Shown here in pieces: positions 34,273 through 42,681 of a stretch of 44,927 nucleotides of DNA. Position numbers and translations under genes: made by a program. Below the pieces are notes generated by a model. It was not told the origin of the DNA. It made no database searches and saw only the letters and a program-made list of their open reading frames with translations. The DNA is taken from assembly GCA_964411125.1 (NCBI GenBank), contig CAYPJU010000052.1, positions 1 through 44,927 on the forward strand, in the 5' to 3' direction. How positions within the stretch are numbered: position 1 is the stretch's first letter; each line of letters starts with the position of its first letter. Source of the DNA: JBFIHF01 sp964411125. GTDB taxonomy: Bacteria > Myxococcota_A > Bradymonadia > Bradymonadales > Bradymonadaceae.

Positions 34273-35226
34273 CTACGCACCACCGACGTCGCTCGCTACG
34301 CTACCTTCCACGACGTAGCTATAGCCTCGCCACCCGCGCTCCTTCCACACCCGCAGGACCGCGTCTTCGTTGCCCGGCGCGATGGCGATGGCGCACCCTC
34401 CTCCGCCCGAGCCGGTGAGCTTCGCGCCGAGGGCCCCCACCTTGCGTGCGGCATGGCACGCATGGTCCAACTCGAGGGTCGAAACGCCGAGCGCGGCGAG
34501 CAGGCCGTGGTTGATGTTCATGAGGTCGCCGACGCTCTCCCAGTCGCCGGCCTCCAGCGCGTCGACGGCGAGCGCGGAGACGGTCCCGATCGACTCGTCG
34601 ATCGAGAAGCAGACCTCGGGTTTTCGGGTGTGGAGGTCGCGAACGTTGCCGACCATCTCCGCGGTCGACGCGGTACCCGCCGTCCGGCAGACCAGGATGC
34701 GGAACGGTTCGACCCTCAGCCCGCGGATGATGGGTCCCTCCGGCGTCTTCCGAAACTCGAAGATTCCCGCGGTCGCGGCGGCGGCCTGGTCGATCCCCGA
34801 TGGATTGCGGTGAAACACTGTCTCCGAGGCTCGCACCGCGTCGTCGACCGCCGAGTCGTCGCCGACGAAGGCGGCGAGCGCACGCGCCACCGCCGTGGCG
34901 AGCGCCGCCGAGCTACCGAGGCCCGCACCCGAAGGGATGTCGAGCGTGGCGCGAACGGCGATCGGTGTCTTCAGGTCGAACGCGCCCAGGATGGCGCGGA
35001 AAGCATCGGCGAGCTGCTCGTCGTCGCGGTCGGTGACCTGCGAGACTTCCTTGCCCGACTTTCCGTCGAGCAGCCGCAGCGTGTTGGAGTCGGAGGGGCT
35101 GGCCGCGGCGGAGACCCCGCGTTCGAGGCCGGCCGCCACGGCCGGGTGTCCGTAGACCACGGCATGCTCCCCGAAGAGGATGACCTTCCCCGCCCCTTCA
35201 CCGGCGATCTTTCGGGTCGTCTCCAT
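34273..35226 (-). CDS. mvk: Mevalonate kinase (GHMP family)
   Basis: 317 aa. GHMP motifs: KVILFGEHAVVYGHPAVA at the N-terminus, ATP-binding PSGAGLGSSAALATA, and the C-terminal KLTGSGGGGCAIA. A Glu/His/Asp arrangement (ETVFHRNPSGIDQAA) matches mevalonate kinase, with the Asp as catalytic base. Phosphorylates mevalonate to 5-phosphomevalonate in isoprenoid synthesis. No other pathway gene (HMG-CoA synthase, phosphomevalonate kinase, diphosphomevalonate decarboxylase, idi) is in the window. Mevalonate pathways are known in myxobacteria. Lies 30 nt downstream of the macro-domain gene. Confidence 0.9.
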   Translation of the reverse strand: METTRKIAGEGAGKVILFGEHAVVYGHPAVAAGLERGVSAAASPSDSNTLRLLDGKSGKEVSQVTDRDDEQLADAFRAILGAFDLKTPIAVRATLDIPSGAGLGSSAALATAVARALAAFVGDDSAVDDAVRASETVFHRNPSGIDQAAAATAGIFEFRKTPEGPIIRGLRVEPFRILVCRTAGTASTAEMVGNVRDLHTRKPEVCFSIDESIGTVSALAVDALEAGDWESVGDLMNINHGLLAALGVSTLELDHACHAARKVGALGAKLTGSGGGGCAIAIAPGNEDAVLRVWKERGWRGYSYVVEGSVASDVGGA

Positions 35227-35256
35227 TCGAAGCGCGCGCTCCCACGTGGTGGTCGA

Positions 35257-35901
35257 TCAGAGCGTCGACCAGACGTTGCCGCTCTTCACTTCGAGGACGA
35301 TGTTCTCGGGGAGCGAATCGCCGTGCTTTTCGGCGTACTCTTGCGCGACCTGGAACTCGGCCTCGTCGTAGAGGCAGAGGATCGCGTGGCGGAGCGACTC
35401 GCTACGCGGCAGCTCTTCCTGCGTGATCTTGAAGAAGAGCTCCACGAACTCCGCGAGCGGGAACTTCCCGAGGCCGACGCCGAGTGCCGGAAACGCGATC
35501 GACTCGAGACCGAGTTCTTCGGCGAGGTCGTACACGTTCAAGAGGCTGTTCGTGATGAGGCGTCGGTCGACCTTCTTCTTGCCGATGATCGAGACGTGGA
35601 TCACGCGCTTGACGCTCAGTCCCCCCGGCTCGGTGTCGAAGGCACGACCGAGGTCGAGGCGGTTGCCGGGCAGGTTGGTCCGCGCCGTGTGGAGCTTCTG
35701 CTGGAAATCGGGTCCGGCACGGCGCGCGATGAGCTCGCTCACGCCGCTGCCGAGGATCAGTCCGGTGTTGGACGGGTTGACCACCGCGCCGTCGCGAAGC
35801 TGCAACAGGCTGATGTCACCGTACGTGACGGTGAAATGGCGCGGCGTCTGGTCGACCTCTTCTTCCCACTCTTCCGATGATTCTTCGATCATGTCTCTCA
35901 C
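35257..35901 (-). CDS. Macro-domain (ADP-ribose-binding) protein
   Basis: 214 aa with GTG start at 35901 (AAGGA close upstream); ATG 35892 is an alternative. The first 25 residues are very acidic (EESSEEWEEEVD). The macro fold follows: ISLLQLRDGAVVNPSN, then GLILGSGVSELIARRAGPDF, and FPALGVGLGKFPLAEF as phosphate-binding loop. Macro domains bind or hydrolyse ADP-ribose and its O-acetyl or protein-linked forms. No ADP-ribosyltransferase is adjacent. An extra C-terminal 50 residues are of unknown role. In run with KamE-like (50 nt gap) and mvk (30 nt gap). Confidence 0.85.
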   Translation of the reverse strand: MRDMIEESSEEWEEEVDQTPRHFTVTYGDISLLQLRDGAVVNPSNTGLILGSGVSELIARRAGPDFQQKLHTARTNLPGNRLDLGRAFDTEPGGLSVKRVIHVSIIGKKKVDRRLITNSLLNVYDLAEELGLESIAFPALGVGLGKFPLAEFVELFFKITQEELPRSESLRHAILCLYDEAEFQVAQEYAEKHGDSLPENIVLEVKSGNVWSTL

Positions 35902-35951
35902 AATTCCTTGGGTTTACGCGCGGTGCCTGTATGGCACAGATCGCGCGTAGT

Positions 35952-36722
35952 TCACAGTCCCCGCGAAACGATCTCCTGTACGACGAAGCTCGCGACTTCC
36001 GATGCGGTGGTGCCTGGGCCGAAGCCCGCGTCGAAGCCGAGCTCGAGGGCGAGCTCGTGGGTGATTCTGGGTCCGCCGGCGACGATGACGAGGCGATCGC
36101 GGATTCCCTCGGCCTCGAGCATGTCGACGAGTTCGGACAGATTCTTGATGTGGACGTCCTTCTGCGTGACGACCTGCGACACCAGCAGTGCGTCCGCCTC
36201 CTTCTCGACGGCCTCGGCGACCAGGTCCTCGTTGAGCACCTGCATCCCGAGGTTGTATGCGTCGATCATCGGGTAGCGCTCGAGCCCGTACTCGCCGGCG
36301 TACCCCTTCATGTTCATGATGGCATCGATGCCGACCGAGTGCGCGTCGGTGCCGGTACAGGCGCCGAGGATGACCACCTGACGCCCGATGCGGGAGCGAA
36401 TGTATTCGTTGACCCCGTAGAAATCCATGAGGTCGGAGTCGACCTTCGCGACCTTGATCGAGGTGTAGTCGACGCTCGACTCGAGCCGACCATAGGCGAT
36501 GAAGTAGCTGTAGCCGTCGCCGAGATCCTTGCTGTGGTAGATGCGCGGATCGACGAGGTTCATCGCCCGGACCGTCTGTCGAGCGGCCTCGACCGCCTCG
36601 GGTCCGTACGGGACCGGGAGCGTGAACGAAAGTTGCACCTGGCCGTCGTCGAGCGTGTCGCCGTACGGACGTACGCGTTCGAGATCGGGCGGTGTCGCGC
36701 CTGTTCTTCCGGAGATCGTCAT
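35952..36722 (-). CDS. Lysine 5,6-aminomutase beta subunit-like B12 protein (KamE-like)
   Basis: 256 aa. N-terminal dimerisation region (about 15-110), then a Rossmann-type cobalamin-binding domain with D126-A-H128-S-V-G131 (DxHxxG). K139 in NMKGYAGEYGLERY has the same 11-residue spacing from the B12 ligand His as the PLP-binding Lys of the 5,6-lysine aminomutase beta subunit. The full-length match to KamE is strong. However, the catalytic alpha subunit (KamD) and other lysine-fermentation genes are absent here. It is 4 nt downstream of the gamma-carbonic-anhydrase-like gene. Either KamD is elsewhere or this subunit has another job. Confidence 0.88.
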   Translation of the reverse strand: MTISGRTGATPPDLERVRPYGDTLDDGQVQLSFTLPVPYGPEAVEAARQTVRAMNLVDPRIYHSKDLGDGYSYFIAYGRLESSVDYTSIKVAKVDSDLMDFYGVNEYIRSRIGRQVVILGACTGTDAHSVGIDAIMNMKGYAGEYGLERYPMIDAYNLGMQVLNEDLVAEAVEKEADALLVSQVVTQKDVHIKNLSELVDMLEAEGIRDRLVIVAGGPRITHELALELGFDAGFGPGTTASEVASFVVQEIVSRGL

Positions 36723-36726
36723 CGGT

Positions 36727-37239
36727 TCAAGACGTGGCGTGGCGGGCGGCGAGCTCGACGTAGTGGAGCGCGGACTCGTCGATCGCGGCGCGCTCTTCTT
36801 CTGTGAGCTGGCGCACGACCCGGCCGGGCGATCCGAGCACCAGGCTCCCTTCGGGGATGCGTTTGCCAGGGGTCACGACCGCGCCCGCCCCAATGAGGCA
36901 GTACGGTTCGACGTGCACCCCGTCGAGCAAAATCGCCCCCATCCCGATGAGGCAGTGGTCTTCGACCGTGCAACCGTGAAGGATGGCGCGATGTCCGACG
37001 GTGACGTCGTCGCCCACGGTCGTCGCGTGCTCGCCCGACGTCACGTGGATGACGGTGAGGTCCTGAATATTCGTCCGCTCGCCGATGCGGATCGGCATGA
37101 CGTCGCCGCGAAGGACGCAGCCGTACCAGACGTTGGCGCCCTCCCCCATCTCGACGTCACCGATGACGTCGGCGGAGGGCGCGACCCATGCCCCGTCGCG
37201 AAGACGAGGCCGCATGCTCTCGAAAGCTCGCTCGGTCAT
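36727..37239 (-). CDS. Gamma-carbonic-anhydrase-like hexapeptide protein
   Basis: 170 aa. Left-handed beta-helix repeats (IGDVEMGEGANVWYGCVLRGD, in two pieces) with the zinc His of the YrdA/PaaY/CaiE branch: VIHV and VGHRAILHGC. A C-terminal helix LTEEERAAIDESALHYVELA ends the fold. Family members are trimeric, zinc-bound cytosolic proteins; some are carbonic anhydrases or thioesterases. Its ATG overlaps the stop of the upstream pseudokinase gene (ATGA), so translation is coupled. Confidence 0.9.
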   Translation of the reverse strand: MTERAFESMRPRLRDGAWVAPSADVIGDVEMGEGANVWYGCVLRGDVMPIRIGERTNIQDLTVIHVTSGEHATTVGDDVTVGHRAILHGCTVEDHCLIGMGAILLDGVHVEPYCLIGAGAVVTPGKRIPEGSLVLGSPGRVVRQLTEEERAAIDESALHYVELAARHATS

Positions 37240-39107
37240 TCGTCGTCTTCGTCGTCGGCGTCCGAGTCGTCGGCGTCCGAGTCGTCCTCTTCGTCGAAGA
37301 GCTCGCCGTACTTGTCGAGCTTTCCGAGCACGTCGCCATCTTCGCCGTCCTCGTCGTCGGACTCCGCTTCGTCTCCCTCCGAATCAGCGGCGAACGACGG
37401 GTCGGCCGCGACCTCCGACTCCACGTCGGCGATGTATTCTGCCGCGTCGACGGGCTCGTCGTCGTCATCGTCACTCGGAGCGGCGATGCCGACGGCGCCG
37501 TGCTGCATCGGATCGCGCAGGAAGACGAAGCCGCCGCGCTTGTCGAGGATCTCCATCACCTCTTCGGCCGCATAGATGTCGGCGAGGATTTCGTCGATCG
37601 AGTCGTAGCGGTCGTTCGCGTCGTCCATCGACATGCGGTCGAAGATGTCGTCGAGCGTGCGCGGAATGTCGGGGAAGAAGCTCGAGGGCATCGGCGAGCG
37701 GCGCCCGGGAACTTTGCCGGTCAGCATCTCGTAGAACATGATCCCGAGCGAGTAGATGTCGGTCTTCACGCTCGACGAGTTCGGGTCACGGAACTGCTCG
37801 GGGCTCATGTAGGCCACGGTACCGACGCCGACGTAGACCTGCGTCGCGCCGCGGTTCGCGTCGAGCTCGGCGACGCCGGAGATGCCGAAGTCGGTCACCA
37901 GCGCGTTGCCGGCGTGGTCGAGGACGACGTTCTCGGGCTTGATCCCACCGTGGGTCACGCCGTGGTCGTGCGCGGTGTTCAGAGCGTGCAGAATCTGAAG
38001 GAAGTACTTCAGCGCGATCTGCAGCGGCGGTCGCTCGGGGGTGTCGATCAGTCGGCGCAGGTTCCCGTTGGGCGCGTACTGCATCACGACGAACGGGAAC
38101 TGCGCGTCCGTGTCGATGTCGATGACCTGGATGATGTTGGGGTGCAGCAGCCGCGACTGGGTCTGCACGATCTCGGTGAACCGCTCGACGATGTCGGAGC
38201 GTTGAACGCCGGCGAAAACATCGAAGATCTCTTTGATCTCCTTGACGGCGACCAGCCTGTCGAGCTTCGTCTGGCGGGACTTGAAGACGGTCCCCATGCC
38301 GCCGCTACCGATCTCCTCTTCGCGTTCGTAGAGACTGCCGCCGGAACTGCTCGTCGCGCCGCCCCCTCGCGAGCCGACGGACGGCTGATTCTGGGTTCCG
38401 AGTCGACGAGACGAAAAGTCCTGGTTGGCCATGTCGGTTCCTGATTTTGCTGGAGTCGGTTTTGCTGCTGGAGCTTCTTTTGCCGGTGCGGCGTCCTTCG
38501 GGGCTGCGGGTGCCGGCTGTTTCGGGGCCGGCTCCTTCTGGGGCGGTTCGATCGGACGCGGCGTTTTCGGACCCGCAGCGACGGGGTCGTCGTCGAGCGA
38601 GTCGAGATCGGGGCTCGTCCCGTCACCCGGCGGTGGAGGCGTGTCCTCGGCGTCCGGTGGAAGGCTGAATCGCCCTGCCTGCGTGTGCTCGTTGGCGTCG
38701 TGAACTTCGGAGACCTCGTCGAGCACGAAGTCGAGATCGACCTCCGAGATCGCGTCGAGCAGGTCGTCCACGCTCTGCATCGAGGTGTCGTCGCCGCCCG
38801 AGTCCTCTTCGAGCTGATCGGAGAACGCCGCCATCGCCTGCGTCTCCCAGATCGTCGAATCTTCGATCGCCGCGTGTCCGGCTTCCGATACGTCAATCCG
38901 ATCGGCGCCTCGATCATAGGAGACGTAGCCGTGGTCCTCGAGGAATCCGATGTACCGCAGCGCGTGCAAGCGGAGCTCCCCGGCCCCTGCCTGGACCGCT
39001 TCGTAACTCGCGCGCCCGGAGGCCTCGGATTCGCTCGCCGCCGCAGACACGATCCGACGCAAGTCTTCGAGGACCAAATCGATCGAAAGTGCGGCGTTCG
39101 CGGCCAT
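37236..39107 (-). CDS. Kinase-fold protein lacking catalytic Asp (pseudokinase candidate)
   Basis: 623 aa. N-terminal 85 residues resemble a winged helix (LRYIGFLEDHGYVSYD ... IDVSEAGHAAIED), then an Asp-rich and Pro/Ala/Lys-rich linker (about 100-225). The kinase fold (about 262-520) has G-loop GSGGMG, Lys289 in VAVKEI, Lys390 and Asn393 in GIKPENVV and DFG (406-408), but the HRD motif reads HGG (386-388), so the catalytic Asp is Gly. The DNA at 37944-37952 is unambiguous. APE is intact (AYMSPEQF). The C-terminus (from about 545) is extremely acidic. No transmembrane helix, so cytosolic. It leads a six-gene run through gamma-CA, KamE-like, macro, mvk and aat. Confidence 0.88.
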   Translation of the reverse strand: MAANAALSIDLVLEDLRRIVSAAASESEASGRASYEAVQAGAGELRLHALRYIGFLEDHGYVSYDRGADRIDVSEAGHAAIEDSTIWETQAMAAFSDQLEEDSGGDDTSMQSVDDLLDAISEVDLDFVLDEVSEVHDANEHTQAGRFSLPPDAEDTPPPPGDGTSPDLDSLDDDPVAAGPKTPRPIEPPQKEPAPKQPAPAAPKDAAPAKEAPAAKPTPAKSGTDMANQDFSSRRLGTQNQPSVGSRGGGATSSSGGSLYEREEEIGSGGMGTVFKSRQTKLDRLVAVKEIKEIFDVFAGVQRSDIVERFTEIVQTQSRLLHPNIIQVIDIDTDAQFPFVVMQYAPNGNLRRLIDTPERPPLQIALKYFLQILHALNTAHDHGVTHGGIKPENVVLDHAGNALVTDFGISGVAELDANRGATQVYVGVGTVAYMSPEQFRDPNSSSVKTDIYSLGIMFYEMLTGKVPGRRSPMPSSFFPDIPRTLDDIFDRMSMDDANDRYDSIDEILADIYAAEEVMEILDKRGGFVFLRDPMQHGAVGIAAPSDDDDDEPVDAAEYIADVESEVAADPSFAADSEGDEAESDDEDGEDGDVLGKLDKYGELFDEEDDSDADDSDADDEDDE

Positions 39108-39227
39108 GAAAGTCCAACTCGAGGGAATGCACAGAAGCTACCCCACCGGCAGCGAATCGTGCAATCGAAACCCTCGCGCAGGACGATGAGAGCACCGCGA
39201 TCCGGGGGCTCTGGTCACGCTGACGGG

Positions 39228-40616
39228 TCAGCCTGGCCGCGTCATCTCTTCGGGTCGGACCGCGGCGTCGAACTCCTCGCCGGTCATGTAGCCGAGCTCG
39301 ACGATCGCCTCGCGCAGCGTCGACTTCTCCTCGTAGGCCTTCTTTGCGACCTTCGCGGCCTTGTCGTACCCGATGTGCGGATTGAGCGCGGTCACCAGCA
39401 TGAGCGAACGCTGCAGGTTCAGTTGAATCTGCTCGCGGTTCGGCTCGATGCCGCGCGCGCAGTGCTCGTCGAACGACCGCATCGAATCGGCGAGCAATCG
39501 CGCGGACTCCAGGACGTTGTGGATCAGCATCGGCTTGTAGACGTTGAGCTCGAAGTTGCCGCTCGCCCCGGCGAACGTGACCGCTGCGTTGTTCCCCATC
39601 ACGTGCGTGCAGACCATCGTGAGGGCCTCGGCCTGCGTCGGGTTCACCTTGCCCGGCATGATCGAAGACCCCGGTTCGTTCGCCGGGATGACGATCTCAC
39701 CGATGCCGCAGCGCGGACCGCTCGCGAGCCAGCGGACGTCGTTCGCGACCTTGAAGAGGGACGTCGCGAGCGTGTTCAGCGCTCCGTGGGCCTCCACGAT
39801 CGCTTCCTTGCCCGCGAGGAGCGCGAACTTGTTCGGCGCCGGGACGAAGTCGTAGCCCGTCTTCTTCGACAGCGCTTCGCACACCTTCTCGGGGTAGCCC
39901 TCTTTCGTGTTGAGCCCCGTGCCGACCGCGGTACCGCCGATGGCGAGCTCGAGGAGAAGCTCGGTCGCCTGGTCCAGCGCCCGCATCGAGTAGCGGATCT
40001 GCGCAGCCCAGCCCGAGATTTCTTGGCCGAGCGTCAGCGGCGTCGCGTCCATCAGGTGCGTCCGGCCGATCTTCACGACGTCGTCGAACTCTTTCGCCTT
40101 CGACTCGAGCGTCGTCGCGAGCTCGTCGGCCGCCGCGAGGACGTTGCTCTGAATCTGATCGACCGCCGCGACAGCGGAAGCCGTCGGGAAGCTGTCGTTC
40201 GTCGACTGCGACTTGTTCACGTCGTCGTTCGGGTGCACCGGCGACTTCGAACCGATCTCACCGCCGAGGATCTCGATCGCGCGGTTCGCGATCACCTCGT
40301 TGGTATTCATGTTCGTCTGCGTTCCCGAGCCCGTCTGCCACACGACGAGCGGGAAGTGGTCGTCGAGCTTCCCTTCGATCACCTCACCGGCCGCCTTCTG
40401 GATGGCGTCCTTCTTCTTCTCGTCCAGCAATCCCAGCTCGAAGTTCGCCTGCGCCGCCGCGTACTTCACCAGGCCCAGGGCCTTGATCATCGGCCGGGTC
40501 ATCCGCTGGTCGCCAATCTTGAAGTTCTCTTTCGAGCGCTGCGTTTGCGCCCCCCAGTAGCGGTCGGCGGGGACTTCGATCTCCCCCATGCTGTCGCGTT
40601 CGATTCGGGTGCTCAT
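39228..40616 (-). CDS. fumC: Class II fumarate hydratase
   Basis: 462 aa from ATG 40616 with GAGG 5 nt upstream; a longer start at 40643 is less likely because homology begins at TRIERDSMGEI. Conserved blocks: GSGTQTNMNTNEVIANRA, HPNDDVNKSQSTNDSFPTA, the catalytic loop signature GSSIMPGKVNPTQ and MTGEEFDAAVRPEEMT at the C-terminus. Reversible hydration of fumarate to malate in the TCA cycle; oxygen-stable, without iron-sulfur cluster. Normal length. Upstream lies a 25-bp hairpin shared with the divergent VWA gene. Confidence 0.95.
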   Translation of the reverse strand: MSTRIERDSMGEIEVPADRYWGAQTQRSKENFKIGDQRMTRPMIKALGLVKYAAAQANFELGLLDEKKKDAIQKAAGEVIEGKLDDHFPLVVWQTGSGTQTNMNTNEVIANRAIEILGGEIGSKSPVHPNDDVNKSQSTNDSFPTASAVAAVDQIQSNVLAAADELATTLESKAKEFDDVVKIGRTHLMDATPLTLGQEISGWAAQIRYSMRALDQATELLLELAIGGTAVGTGLNTKEGYPEKVCEALSKKTGYDFVPAPNKFALLAGKEAIVEAHGALNTLATSLFKVANDVRWLASGPRCGIGEIVIPANEPGSSIMPGKVNPTQAEALTMVCTHVMGNNAAVTFAGASGNFELNVYKPMLIHNVLESARLLADSMRSFDEHCARGIEPNREQIQLNLQRSLMLVTALNPHIGYDKAAKVAKKAYEEKSTLREAIVELGYMTGEEFDAAVRPEEMTRPG

Positions 40617-40699
40617 CTGTGCCTCTTCGAGTGTCGGAAACATTGCGAGTGATAGCCGACACGCGCGGGGATGTCACCCAACCGGATCGCGGCTCGCTC

Positions 40700-40759
40700 T
40701 TCTGGCGACCGGCTCGCTTTGCTCGCCACCCTGGGAGCGAAGCGAGCCGGTCGCCAGAA
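40700..40759. repeat. Long extragenic inverted repeat (25-bp arms)
   Basis: Arms 40700-40724 and 40735-40759 are complementary except for one G:T pair; the loop is 10 nt (40725-40734). Neither arm codes for protein. It sits in the 248-nt region between divergent fumC and the VWA gene, 83 bases beyond the fumC start. Arm core is TCTGGCGACCGGCTCGCTT. It could form a cruciform, be a protein-binding site, or be a remnant of a mobile palindromic element. Confidence 0.75.
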
Positions 40760-40864
40760 ACACGAGCCACGTCTGTAAGTTCCCGGTGGCCGTCTGGATT
40801 TCCGGGCTACATTGAGCTAGTAGGTGTGTGTACTACCTGTACGACAGTGTAGGAGGAGGTGGTC

Positions 40865-42592
<1,728 letters not shown>

Positions 42593-42625
42593 AAGCCGCT
42601 GCACCACGGATTTGCGCTCTTTCGT

Positions 42626-42646
42626 GACGCGGCTTCCAGCCGCGTC
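42626..42646. repeat. Perfect 9-bp extragenic hairpin
   Basis: GACGCGGCT (42626-42634), loop TCC, AGCCGCGTC (42638-42646), between the VWA gene (stop at 42592) and the helicase gene (start at 42682). No T run. It may act as a transcript end or a REP-like element. Confidence 0.55.
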
Positions 42647-42681
42647 GAGGCGGCGCGAACACCTCTCGACCAGGAACGGTC

